A DNA stretch of 64,000 bases, from positions 6,220,501 to 6,284,500 of the forward strand of contig NZ_CP060488.1 of the NCBI RefSeq assembly GCF_014334015.1, written 5' to 3'. Both the position numbers and the translations under genes were made by a program. Shown piece by piece: positions 18,891 through 27,508 of this stretch (its first letter is position 1; each line of letters starts with the position of its first letter). This stretch comes from Bacteroides sp. M10. Lineage in GTDB: Bacteria; Bacteroidota; Bacteroidia; Bacteroidales; Bacteroidaceae. A model generated the notes under the pieces. The model saw only the letters and a list, made by a program, of their open reading frames with translations, was not told the origin of the DNA and searched no databases.

Positions 18891-18978
18891 TTGATAGGTG
18901 ATAGGTGATAATTGATAGTTAGCTGCGCTATGCTGCATAGTCACTTTCAATTATCAACTATCACCTATCAACTATCAA
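18891..18978. repeat. GATAG-type fold-back repeat between convergent genes
   Basis: The left arm (18891-18920) and the right arm (18949-18978) are made of TTGATAGGTGATAG-like units and are complementary at 27 of 30 positions. The core contains GCTGCGC and TGCTGCAT. It starts at the base after the transporter stop and could end transcription from both sides. A related element lies at 23355-23466. Confidence 0.85.
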
Positions 18979-18982
18979 ATAA

Positions 18983-20491
18983 TCAAAGTTTCAACTTCTT
19001 ACTTACAGACTTGGATTCATTATGCAAGCGATCTAAAGCTGTCACTACATAACGGCATTTTGTTTTCCCTGTTTCATAAGGAAGTTTATAGAATGGATTC
19101 CGCGTGATAGCTACAATATGAGAAGGATCGTCCAAATCCACCTTTTCTTTACCGTCAAAACGATAGACTACATATTGAACTGCCTTATCCATCTCTGTAT
19201 CAGCTTTCGGAGCTGTCCAGAAAAGGATATAGCCATCTTCTGTCCATACCTTTTTCATTTTACGTACCTTGCCCGGAGCTTTATCATCCATAAAATCAAA
19301 GACTGGAATCAAAGCAGGATATTTATGATATTCACTGATTAAAGCATCGCGATATCTACCCTGGTTCTCAACAACAGCTGCCGCATACCATTGACAGCTA
19401 CCTCCGATTGTTTGGTAAGCACGTTGCAAAGCCATCTTGCGGGGAAGCTGATTGATAGAAGGATTCTGCGGATCGGCAAACTGAACTGTCTTTGGCACCG
19501 ACTGACCAATGAACAACGGCCGGTTTTCCGAATGAGTAGCCCACCATTTCACCAGTGTCTCATAGTCGGCAGCTTTGTGGCCAATCTCCCAGTAAATTTG
19601 CGGAATATTATAATCAATCCATCCTTCACGTGCCCAAAGGAGTACATCGGCATAAAGATCATCATAGTTCTGCAAACCATTAGTGTTACTTCCCAACGGA
19701 TCGCTCTTCTGATTACGATAAATACCGAACGGACTGATACCAAACTTCACCCATGGCTTGATGCCACGAATCGTTTCGTGAAGCTTCTTTATCAACACAT
19801 TCACATTACTACGACGCCAATCTGCCTTATTGGTGAAACCTCCACCATAACGGGCGAAACTTGCATCATCCGGAAAATCCAATCCATTAACCGGATAAGG
19901 ATAGAAATAATCATCCATGTGAATAGCATCTACATCATAACGAGACACAATATCGGTCACGATTTTACAGATATGCTCCCGGCTTTCAGGAAGTGCCGGA
20001 TCGAAATATAACTGATCGCCATAAGTAACAAACCATTCCGGATGCTGGTGATAAATATGCTCCGGTGCCAACTTATTCTTTAATGAGGTCTTCACGCGGT
20101 AAGGATTGATCCAGGCATGAAATTCCATATTCCGTTTCTGACATTCTTCAATCATAAACTGCATCGGATCCCACATAGGAGAAGGCGTCTGACCTTGCGT
20201 TCCTGTCAGGAAACGGCTCCACGGCTCATGCTGGGAAGCATATAATGCATCCGCCTCAGGGCGTACCTGAAAGATGATTGCGTTAATGCCGGCTTCCTGA
20301 AGAGAGTTCAACTGACTAACCAATATTTGTTTCAGTCTCTCTGTGGGAATGCCACGAAACTGACCGTTAACAGCTTGTATCCACGCTCCACGGAATTCAC
20401 GTTTAGGATATTTATTGCCTGATGGCACCTGTGCCCTCACTCCTACCACCAGAAGAAGAGCTAAAAGTAAAAGATAGTTTTTCAGCTTCAT
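18983..20491 (-). CDS. Secreted GH10-like glycosyl hydrolase (GHL10, DUF187)
   Basis: 502 residues from the chosen start. A signal peptide ends near residue 20 (VVGVRAQ). A GH10-like TIM barrel of the GHL10/DUF187 family follows, with REFRGAWIQAV at the start, INAIIFQVRPEAD, and DAIHMDDYFYPYP, where the acidic residues suit a hydrolase active site. A small C-terminal fibronectin III-like domain ends the protein. GHL10 proteins act in the cell envelope, and some relatives are linked to peptidoglycan or spore cortex. The substrate is unknown. The longer in-frame start at 20599 is rejected because it would run over the promoter and into uvrA. A paralogue lies at 25724. Confidence 0.88.
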   Translation of the reverse strand: MKLKNYLLLLALLLVVGVRAQVPSGNKYPKREFRGAWIQAVNGQFRGIPTERLKQILVSQLNSLQEAGINAIIFQVRPEADALYASQHEPWSRFLTGTQGQTPSPMWDPMQFMIEECQKRNMEFHAWINPYRVKTSLKNKLAPEHIYHQHPEWFVTYGDQLYFDPALPESREHICKIVTDIVSRYDVDAIHMDDYFYPYPVNGLDFPDDASFARYGGGFTNKADWRRSNVNVLIKKLHETIRGIKPWVKFGISPFGIYRNQKSDPLGSNTNGLQNYDDLYADVLLWAREGWIDYNIPQIYWEIGHKAADYETLVKWWATHSENRPLFIGQSVPKTVQFADPQNPSINQLPRKMALQRAYQTIGGSCQWYAAAVVENQGRYRDALISEYHKYPALIPVFDFMDDKAPGKVRKMKKVWTEDGYILFWTAPKADTEMDKAVQYVVYRFDGKEKVDLDDPSHIVAITRNPFYKLPYETGKTKCRYVVTALDRLHNESKSVSKKLKL

Positions 20492-20519
20492 AATATTCTT
20501 AAATCGTAATAATGTGACG

Positions 20520-20527
20520 CAAAGATA
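20520..20527 (-). promoter_or_regulatory. Promoter of the first GHL10 gene, -7 box
   Basis: On the minus strand this reads TATCTTTG (TAnnTTTG), 28 bases from the chosen start codon. The -33 box is not clear. Confidence 0.65.
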
Positions 20528-20550
20528 ATACAAACTCCCGATAAATTCGC

Positions 20551-20558
20551 TAACTTTG
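20551..20558 (+). promoter_or_regulatory. uvrA promoter, -7 box
   Basis: TAACTTTG matches TAnnTTTG, 27 bases before the uvrA ATG, with AAAAGGAG as a possible ribosome-binding site. It diverges from the GHL10 promoter 23 bases away. Confidence 0.65.
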
Positions 20559-20585
20559 CCGACTACCATAAAAAAGGAGTATTTT

Positions 20586-23354
20586 ATGTCAGAAAACAAC
20601 TATATTTCGATCAAAGGCGCACGCGTCAACAACCTAAAAAACATCGATGTAGATATTCCCCGCAACAAACTTGTTGTTATCACCGGATTATCGGGTTCGG
20701 GAAAATCATCTCTTGCTTTTGATACGCTCTACGCAGAAGGACAACGCCGCTACGTGGAAAGTCTAAGCAGTTATGCGCGCCAGTTTCTGGGACGAATGAG
20801 CAAACCGGAATGTGACTTTATCAAAGGGATTCCTCCCGCCATTGCTATCGAACAGAAAGTGAACAGCCGCAATCCCCGTTCTACCGTGGGCACCTCGACT
20901 GAAATTTACGAATATCTACGCCTGTTATATTCGCGGGTAGGGAAAACGTATAGCCCCATCAGCGGACAAGAAGTGAAGAAGCACTCTACAGAAGACATTG
21001 TCAACTGCATGCTCTCATACCCGGAAGGTACAAGATATACGGTACTGACACCTATCCGCCTGCGTGAAGACCGCACCTTGCAACAACAACTGGAAATAGA
21101 CCTGAAACAAGGGTTCAACCGTATCGAAGTGAACGGTGAAATGAAGCGTATTGATGAATATACGCCTGTGGCAGGTGATGAAGTATATCTACTGGTGGAC
21201 CGTATGGCGGTTGCCAATAGCAAGGACGCCATCAGCCGACTGACCGATTCTGCCGAAACAGCCATGTATGAAGGTGACGGAACCTGTATGCTGCGTTTTT
21301 ATCTATCAGACGGAACCACAAAGTTACATACTTTCAGCACTAAATTCGAAGCAGACGGTATCATCTTCGAAGAGCCGAATGACCAGATGTTTTCATTCAA
21401 CTCTCCTATCGGTGCTTGCCCTGTATGTGAAGGATTCGGTAAAGTGATCGGTATTGATGAGCATTTAGTTGTTCCGGATCGTTCCTTATCCGTATATGAA
21501 GGTGCTATCGTATGCTGGCGAGGTGAAAAGATGGGTGAATGGAAAGAAGAACTGATTCACAATGCGGATAAATTCGACTTCCCGATTTTCACTCCCTATT
21601 ATGAGTTGACAGATGCGCAACGCCGTTTACTTTGGGAAGGCAATCAATATTTCCATGGCATCAATGATTTCTTCAAGATGCTGGAAGAGAATCAATATAA
21701 GATACAATACCGGGTAATGCTGGCACGTTACCGCGGAAAGACACTTTGCCCGAAATGCCACGGCACTCGCCTGAAACCGGAAGCCGGATATGTCCGGGTG
21801 GGTGGAAAAAACATTTCCGAACTGGTAGATTTGCCTATCACAGAACTGAAGGAATTCTTCGATCATTTGGAACTGGACGAGCACGACAGCAACGTATCCC
21901 GACGTATCCTGGTTGAAATAAATAGCCGGATTCGTTTTCTAATTGATGTAGGTTTGGGCTATCTGACTTTGAACCGGCTTAGTAATTCTTTATCGGGTGG
22001 AGAAAGTCAACGTATCAATCTGGCAACTTCACTGGGAAGTAGCCTTGTTGGTAGCCTTTATATTCTCGACGAGCCAAGTATCGGACTGCATAGTCGTGAT
22101 ACGGACCGTCTGCTCCATGTGTTGCGTCAACTGCAACAATTAGGCAATACGGTAGTAGTGGTAGAGCACGACGAAGAGATCATCCGTGCTGCAGATTACA
22201 TTATTGATATAGGTCCTAATGCAGGACGTCTGGGTGGAGAGGTTGTTTACCAAGGCGATATGAAGGATTTGAAGAAAGGAAGCAACAGTTACACGGTACG
22301 TTATCTTTTGGGAGAAGATGAAATTCCCGTTCCGGAACATCGCCGGCCGTGGAATAATTATATAGAATTGAAAGGCGCACGTGAGAATAACCTGAAAGGA
22401 GTAAACGTACGTATCCCACTTAATGTGATGACAGTCGTTACCGGTGTTTCCGGTTCCGGAAAGAGTACATTAGTGAGAGACATTTTCTTCCGGGCATTGA
22501 AACGTGAATTGGATGAATGCAGTGACCGTCCGGGAGAGTTCTCCTCAATCGGAGGAAGTTTGCGCGACCTGCGGAATGTAGAATTTGTAGACCAGAACCC
22601 TATTGGAAAATCATCACGTTCTAATCCGGTGACTTACATCAAAGCCTACGACGAAATTCGTAAACTGTGGTCTGAACAACCGCTAGCTAAACAAATGGGG
22701 TATACTCCCGGATTCTTCAGTTTCAACAGTGAAGGCGGACGTTGCGAAGAATGTAAGGGGGAAGGAACCATCACCGTAGAAATGCAATTTATGGCAGACT
22801 TAGTGTTGGAGTGTGAATCTTGTCACGGAAAACGGTTCAAGTCTGATACACTGGAAGTGAAATTCAACGATAAAAGCATCTACGATGTGTTGGAGATGAC
22901 CGTCAATCAGGCGGTTGAGTTCTTTAACGAACATGGACAAAAGAAAATTGTGAAGAAGTTACTTCCTTTGCAGGACGTAGGACTGGGATATATTAAATTA
23001 GGACAGTCGTCTTCCACTCTTTCCGGTGGTGAAAACCAACGTGTCAAACTGGCATTCTATTTGAGCCAGGAGAAAGCCGACCCGACGATGTTTATCTTTG
23101 ACGAGCCGACTACCGGACTTCATTTCCATGATATTCGCAAACTTCTGGATGCTTTCGACGCACTGATTCGCCGGGGACACAGTATCGTTATCATTGAACA
23201 TAATATGGATGTCATCAAATGTGCCGATTATGTAATCGATCTCGGACCGGAAGGCGGAGATAAGGGTGGAAACATTGTAGCAGTGGGCACCCCGGAAGAA
23301 GTTGCCGCTTGCGGAGCAAGTTATACAGGACAATTCTTGAAAGAAAAACTTTAA
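20586..23354 (+). CDS. uvrA: Excinuclease ABC subunit A
   Basis: 922 residues. UvrA finds bulky DNA lesions with UvrB in nucleotide excision repair. Two ABC ATPase modules are complete: Walker [10 protein letters not shown] near residue 35 and GVSGSGKST near residue 630, with signatures LSGGESQR and LSGGENQR. Zinc-binding cysteine pairs appear in [24 protein letters not shown] and CESCHGKR. The start at 20586 is chosen because an upstream in-frame start overlaps the -7 box. Bacteroides genomes often carry more than one UvrA-like gene, so this may be a paralogue, but nothing is missing. Confidence 0.95.
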   Translation: MSENNYISIKGARVNNLKNIDVDIPRNKLVVITGLSGSGKSSLAFDTLYAEGQRRYVESLSSYARQFLGRMSKPECDFIKGIPPAIAIEQKVNSRNPRSTVGTSTEIYEYLRLLYSRVGKTYSPISGQEVKKHSTEDIVNCMLSYPEGTRYTVLTPIRLREDRTLQQQLEIDLKQGFNRIEVNGEMKRIDEYTPVAGDEVYLLVDRMAVANSKDAISRLTDSAETAMYEGDGTCMLRFYLSDGTTKLHTFSTKFEADGIIFEEPNDQMFSFNSPIGACPVCEGFGKVIGIDEHLVVPDRSLSVYEGAIVCWRGEKMGEWKEELIHNADKFDFPIFTPYYELTDAQRRLLWEGNQYFHGINDFFKMLEENQYKIQYRVMLARYRGKTLCPKCHGTRLKPEAGYVRVGGKNISELVDLPITELKEFFDHLELDEHDSNVSRRILVEINSRIRFLIDVGLGYLTLNRLSNSLSGGESQRINLATSLGSSLVGSLYILDEPSIGLHSRDTDRLLHVLRQLQQLGNTVVVVEHDEEIIRAADYIIDIGPNAGRLGGEVVYQGDMKDLKKGSNSYTVRYLLGEDEIPVPEHRRPWNNYIELKGARENNLKGVNVRIPLNVMTVVTGVSGSGKSTLVRDIFFRALKRELDECSDRPGEFSSIGGSLRDLRNVEFVDQNPIGKSSRSNPVTYIKAYDEIRKLWSEQPLAKQMGYTPGFFSFNSEGGRCEECKGEGTITVEMQFMADLVLECESCHGKRFKSDTLEVKFNDKSIYDVLEMTVNQAVEFFNEHGQKKIVKKLLPLQDVGLGYIKLGQSSSTLSGGENQRVKLAFYLSQEKADPTMFIFDEPTTGLHFHDIRKLLDAFDALIRRGHSIVIIEHNMDVIKCADYVIDLGPEGGDKGGNIVAVGTPEEVAACGASYTGQFLKEKL

Positions 23355-23466
23355 TAGTTGATAGTTGATAAATGATAGATGATAGTTGGCTGCGCAATAT
23401 TTGCTGCATGGTAATTCTTACCTATCATTTATCATCTATCATTTATTATCTATCATTTATCAACTA
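23355..23466. repeat. GATAG-type fold-back repeat, second copy
   Basis: The arms are built from TAGTTGATAAATGATAG units (23362-23385 against 23443-23466, plus internal units). The core again has GCTGCGC followed by TGCTGCAT, as in the 18891 element. It fills the space between convergent uvrA and the barrel gene and may act as a bidirectional terminator. Confidence 0.85.
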
Positions 23467-23467
23467 T

Positions 23468-23953
23468 TTAAAAGTAGAATCCGAATCCTATCTTCACACC
23501 AAAACGTGAATTATCGGAGTCATCAAAACGCCATTTATAATAAACAGCCGGTTCGATGGTTACTGTTTTGGAAAGAAAGTACGCATATCCGGCTTCAATG
23601 CCCAATCCCCAATCATTGTTATGGCCACCACCTTTGTAACGGACACGTTCCCAATCAAAACCACCTCCGAGATAAATCCCCGTTGTATTGAAATAGCAAC
23701 GCATTCCTGTACCCAGTGTATATGTATCCTTCGGTTGCGACCAGTCTGCTCCAAGATTTACCATCAATGCAAAACCATCTGCCAAAAACGTACCGGCTTG
23801 CGCACCAATACCAAACTTAGCATCATCATTTTTACTGTAAGAAAAATCCAGTCCTGTGACGGAAGGGTTGAGAATCATCGTTCCTTTCTCAAATTGTGCC
23901 TGTGCAGTGAAAGAGACTGCCAATAAGCAAAGTGCCAAAGCTAATTTCTTCAT
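23468..23953 (-). CDS. Small outer-membrane beta-barrel protein
   Basis: 161 residues with a signal peptide (MKKLALALCLLAVSFTAQAQ). The mature part alternates polar and aromatic residues in short strands (GIYLGGGFDWERV, GLGIEAGYAYF, TIEPAVYYKWRF) and ends in GFGFYF. A terminal aromatic residue is the usual outer-membrane insertion signal. It looks like an 8-strand OmpA/OmpX-type barrel without a periplasmic domain. It starts four bases after the stop of the small membrane protein gene, in the cstA operon. The function is not known. Confidence 0.85.
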   Translation of the reverse strand: MKKLALALCLLAVSFTAQAQFEKGTMILNPSVTGLDFSYSKNDDAKFGIGAQAGTFLADGFALMVNLGADWSQPKDTYTLGTGMRCYFNTTGIYLGGGFDWERVRYKGGGHNNDWGLGIEAGYAYFLSKTVTIEPAVYYKWRFDDSDNSRFGVKIGFGFYF

Positions 23954-23957
23954 AAAC

Positions 23958-24188
23958 TTATTTTTTTAAGTGAATAGATTGTTCGTCTTTTTTGCGGCGT
24001 TCACGCATTTGTTCCTTTTTCCGAAGCACTAGCCAAAGAAGAAGAACGATAACATAAGAACCCGCCACCGTCAGGATTTTCTCTGTCTGGCTGACTTCCG
24101 TATTACGTGGCAACAGATAAGCCGCTGTTACCGAAACATAAATAAGGAATGCAATTGCCACTCCTGTCGATTTTCTTATTTTCTTCAT
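23958..24188 (-). CDS. Two-helix small membrane protein coupled to cstA
   Basis: 76 residues from the ATG at 24188. Two hydrophobic helices (about residues 9-26 and 38-58) are followed by a strongly basic, charged tail rich in Lys, Arg and Glu. I do not recognise a family. Its start overlaps the cstA stop by four bases (ATGA), so it is translated with cstA and may be an accessory subunit. Longer in-frame starts lie inside cstA and are unlikely. Confidence 0.75.
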   Translation of the reverse strand: MKKIRKSTGVAIAFLIYVSVTAAYLLPRNTEVSQTEKILTVAGSYVIVLLLWLVLRKKEQMRERRKKDEQSIHLKK

Positions 24189-25615
24189 TCTGATAATTTT
24201 CTTGTTTTTTGCTTGCTCATCCAGATATAGAACCAAATCACTGCAACGATCACACACGTTATGCCAACGCCATAGGAAACAGTGTGTGAAAGTCCCAATC
24301 CTTCGGGAGCAATACATATATAAGTAGAACATACGCATGTCATAAACAGTGCCGGTATCAAGGTAATGATATAAGATTTCTTAGATACCACCAAAAAAAT
24401 CGTTATAGCCCACAGGGTAAACACAGCCAATGTCTGGTTTGCCCAAGCAAAATAACGCCATATCATATTAAATCCGTTTGCATCACGCAAGCTATACAAA
24501 AGCAGACCGATAGCAACTACAAACATAGGAATGCAAATGTACAAACGACGGCGCATACTTTTTTGCTCCATCCCCAAAAAGTCCGCCACAATCAGACGGG
24601 CAGAACGAAAGGCCGTATCTCCCGAAGTAATCGGAGCGGCAATGACTCCCAAAATAGCAAGCACTCCACCGATTGCCCCTAACCATTCTTTTGTAATAGC
24701 ATCAACAATAACGGAAGCATTGCTTTCTTCCATTCCATTCTCATGGAAAAAGTAAGTAGCGGCAGCCGCCCAAATCAAAGCAACAATACCTTCTGTAATC
24801 ATCGCTCCATAAAATACCGGACGTCCATGCCGTTCCGAAGTCATGCAACGAGCCATCAAAGGACTTTGTGTAGCATGAAAACCGGAGATGGCACCACATG
24901 CAATACTCACAAACATAATCGGAAAAATAGGAAGCTCACTCGCTTCGGGGTTTGTATTTTGCAATCCATCCCAAAGTTCAGGCAAAGCCGGATGGTTAAC
25001 GTAAAGCATTACCAAGATGCCGACTGCCATAAACAACAGGGCAACCGCAAAGATCGGATAAATCTTACCGATGATTTTATCTACAGGAAGCAAGGTTGCC
25101 AGAATATAATAAGCAAACACAACAACAATCCAAAACGTAGTATCCAAATGTTCCGGAGTGAGTTTAGCCAATAGCCCGGCAGGACCTGCTACGAAAACGG
25201 AACCTACCAGAATCATTAAAATAACAGTGAATCCTCTCATCACCTGCTTGGTAGTCAGTCCCAAATAACGACCTATTATTTCCGGCAGGCTTTCACCTCC
25301 ATTACGCAAAGAAAGCATTCCGGCGAAATAATCATGCACCGCACCGGCAAAAATACTTCCCAACACAATCCACAAGTATGAAGAGCTACCGAATTTCGCT
25401 CCCATGATTGCTCCGAAAATAGGACCTAATCCGGCAATATTAAGAAACTGAATCATGAAAATCTTCCAGGTGGGCAATGGAATATAGTCCACTCCATCAG
25501 CCTTGGTAAGAGCCGGTGTTTTACGGTCATCAGGACCAAAGACGCGTTCCATCAGGCGTCCATACGTAAAATAGCCTACTATCAGTGCCAGCAGGCATAG
25601 AGTAAATGTAATCAT
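24185..25615 (-). CDS. cstA: CstA-family transporter (carbon starvation / pyruvate or peptide uptake)
   Basis: 476 residues with roughly a dozen or more membrane helices. CstA-type features include LNIAGLGPIFGAIMGAKFG, GGESLPEIIGRYLG and a histidine-containing ATQSPLMARCM segment. E. coli CstA is about 700 residues, so this is the short form. Studied relatives import pyruvate or peptides, so the substrate here is open. The start at 25615 places the first helix at the N-terminus. The longer start at 25681 would run through the promoter. It is first in an operon with a two-helix protein and an outer-membrane barrel. Confidence 0.88.
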   Translation of the reverse strand: MITFTLCLLALIVGYFTYGRLMERVFGPDDRKTPALTKADGVDYIPLPTWKIFMIQFLNIAGLGPIFGAIMGAKFGSSSYLWIVLGSIFAGAVHDYFAGMLSLRNGGESLPEIIGRYLGLTTKQVMRGFTVILMILVGSVFVAGPAGLLAKLTPEHLDTTFWIVVVFAYYILATLLPVDKIIGKIYPIFAVALLFMAVGILVMLYVNHPALPELWDGLQNTNPEASELPIFPIMFVSIACGAISGFHATQSPLMARCMTSERHGRPVFYGAMITEGIVALIWAAAATYFFHENGMEESNASVIVDAITKEWLGAIGGVLAILGVIAAPITSGDTAFRSARLIVADFLGMEQKSMRRRLYICIPMFVVAIGLLLYSLRDANGFNMIWRYFAWANQTLAVFTLWAITIFLVVSKKSYIITLIPALFMTCVCSTYICIAPEGLGLSHTVSYGVGITCVIVAVIWFYIWMSKQKTRKLSE

Positions 25616-25637
25616 AGCGTGTCTTTTTTTAACTTGG

Positions 25638-25645
25638 CAAATGTA
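25638..25645 (-). promoter_or_regulatory. cstA promoter, -7 box
   Basis: On the minus strand this reads TACATTTG (TAnnTTTG), 22 bases before the chosen start. No clear -33 box is seen. Confidence 0.6.
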
Positions 25646-25687
25646 ACATAATCTCACGAAACAGCCCAACAATACCGACACTTTTAC

Positions 25688-25695
25688 TAACTTTG
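25688..25695 (+). promoter_or_regulatory. Promoter of the second GHL10 gene, -7 box
   Basis: TAACTTTG, 28 bases before the ATG at 25724. It diverges from the cstA promoter. Confidence 0.65.
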
Positions 25696-25723
25696 CAGGG
25701 ATTTAAAACAAAAAATAAAGAAT

Positions 25724-27190
25724 ATGCGCCTAACTATTTTCATTCTTTCACTTTTGTTTCCTTTCCTCACAATTGCCGCACAACCCAAACACGAAGTTCG
25801 TGCGGCATGGGTCACAGCTGTGTACGGACTGGATTGGCCTCGTACACGTGCAACAACTCCCCAAACAATTCGCAAACAGAAAGAAGAGTTAATAGGTATT
25901 CTTGATAAGTTGAAGGCTGCCAACTTCAACACTGTCCTATTTCAAACCCGTACACGTGGAGATGTATTATATCCTTCAGCAATCGAACCATTCAATTCAA
26001 TCTTAACTGGAAAGACAGGAGGAAACCCCGGCTATGATCCACTGGCTTTCGCCGTTGAGGAATGTCATAAACGGGGAATGGAATGTCACGCCTGGATGGT
26101 AACTATTCCACTGGGGAATAAGAAACATGTTGCTTCGCTCGGAAGTCAGTCCGTCACCAAGCGGATGAAAGATATCTGCGTCCCTTACAAAAGTGAATAT
26201 TTCCTCAACCCGGGGCATCCGGCTACGAAAGAGTATTTGATGAAACTGGTACGGGAAGTCGTAAGCGGTTATGACGTGGACGGAGTACATTTTGACTATC
26301 TGCGTTATCCGGAGAATGCTCCCCTTTTCCCCGATAAATATGATTTCCGCCGATATAATAAAGGACGTACGCTGGATCAGTGGCGCCGGGATAATATCTC
26401 CGAGATTGTACGTTATATATATAAAGGTGTAAAAGCGATGAAGCCTTGGGTAAAGGTAAGTACCTGTCCGGTAGGAAAATACCGGGATACATCACGTTAT
26501 CCTTCCCGTGGATGGAATGCTTTCTTTACCGTTTACCAGGACCCACAAGGCTGGATGGGAGAAGGGATTATGGACCAGATTTATCCGATGATGTATTTCC
26601 AGGGAAACAATTTCTATCCTTTTGCTCTTGACTGGCAGGAACAAAGTAACGGACGACAGGTGGTTCCGGGACTTGGCATTTATTTTCTTCATCCTGATGA
26701 GGGTAAATGGACACGTGACGAAATTGATCGTCAGATGAACTTCATCCGCAGTCAGAAAATGGCAGGTGAAGGACATTACCGGGTGAAATATCTTATGGAA
26801 AATACACAAGGTATCTACGATGAATTGGCTGAAAATTTCTATGCATATCCGGCTTTACAGCCTCCTATGCCGTGGCTGGACAATGTTCCGCCTACGGCTC
26901 CATCCAAACTGAAAACAACGAATATCAACAATGGATATACGGAATTAAAGTGGCAGGCTGCTACTGATAATGATTCGCGTAATCAGCCGATGTATGTTAT
27001 TTACGCATCAAATGAATATCCGGTAGACATCAGCCGACCGGAAAACATTGTTGCACAGGGTATTCGGGATACAAATTATATCTATGCTCCTATCCTACCC
27101 TGGAATACAAAAAAACATTTTGCCGTTACAGCCGTAGACCGTTACGGAAATGAAAGTGCAGCGACGCAGGAGGCACAGAGGGACAAGTAG
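25724..27190 (+). CDS. Secreted GH10-like glycosyl hydrolase (GHL10), paralogue
   Basis: 488 residues. The signal peptide ends near residue 19 (LTIAAQ). The GHL10/DUF187 barrel shows HEVRAAWVTAV, NFNTVLFQTRTRGD and DGVHFDYLRYP, which align with the same blocks of the protein at 18983. A fibronectin III-like domain lies at about residues 395-480. It should act outside the cytoplasmic membrane on an unknown glycan. The shared plan of both proteins and the 5-kb distance suggest an old duplication, although the sequences are clearly diverged. Confidence 0.88.
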   Translation: MRLTIFILSLLFPFLTIAAQPKHEVRAAWVTAVYGLDWPRTRATTPQTIRKQKEELIGILDKLKAANFNTVLFQTRTRGDVLYPSAIEPFNSILTGKTGGNPGYDPLAFAVEECHKRGMECHAWMVTIPLGNKKHVASLGSQSVTKRMKDICVPYKSEYFLNPGHPATKEYLMKLVREVVSGYDVDGVHFDYLRYPENAPLFPDKYDFRRYNKGRTLDQWRRDNISEIVRYIYKGVKAMKPWVKVSTCPVGKYRDTSRYPSRGWNAFFTVYQDPQGWMGEGIMDQIYPMMYFQGNNFYPFALDWQEQSNGRQVVPGLGIYFLHPDEGKWTRDEIDRQMNFIRSQKMAGEGHYRVKYLMENTQGIYDELAENFYAYPALQPPMPWLDNVPPTAPSKLKTTNINNGYTELKWQAATDNDSRNQPMYVIYASNEYPVDISRPENIVAQGIRDTNYIYAPILPWNTKKHFAVTAVDRYGNESAATQEAQRDK

Positions 27191-27288
27191 TAAGAAGCGA
27201 GGTGACAGGTAATAACAGCCGTCTCTTTAAGTTATTATTTACAGCCTATTCCCAAGAACTGTCGCGGAATGGATATGATATACAAAGG

Positions 27289-27313
27289 CTCCTGCAAAAA
27301 CCTTTTGCAGGAG
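27289..27313. repeat. Perfect 11-bp hairpin in the gap 27191-27508
   Basis: CTCCTGCAAAA (27289-27299) pairs exactly with TTTTGCAGGAG (27303-27313) around three bases. A second stem, GTTATTT/AAATAAC (27393-27426), follows. The 318-base gap between the convergent GHL10 and beta-helix genes holds only these stems and a terminator. A possible reading frame at 27202-27393 shows no family features. Confidence 0.7.
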
Positions 27314-27434
27314 AAGCTGAAGTTGACAGAAAGATGGGATGTTTAATTCCTAGACCGATCTCTGTCCCAAGTTATTTTTTAAACGTTACATAGTTATTTG
27401 GATTTGCGTGGTAACTGCTAAATAACCATAAAGG

Positions 27435-27470
27435 GCTGACTCCTGCAAATGGAATCAGCACTATTTTTTA
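27435..27470 (+). terminator. Terminator between convergent genes
   Basis: GCTGACTCC (27435-27443) pairs with GGAATCAGC (27451-27459) apart from one mismatch, followed by ACTATTTTTTA. It sits about 245 bases after the GHL10 stop, so that transcript would have a long 3' untranslated region. It may also stop the convergent beta-helix transcript. Confidence 0.65.
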
Positions 27471-27508
27471 AGCCTAGCGAATATTTATCGGACAGCAATA
27501 ATATAAAA

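Noticed and set aside
18891..23466. Spaced GATAG repeats as a CRISPR array
   Set aside because: Units are 7-17 bases, imperfect and fold back on each other. There are no unique spacers and no cas genes.
27202..27393. 63-residue frame after the second GHL10 gene
   Set aside because: It contains a perfect hairpin, has no recognisable domain and no ribosome-binding site.
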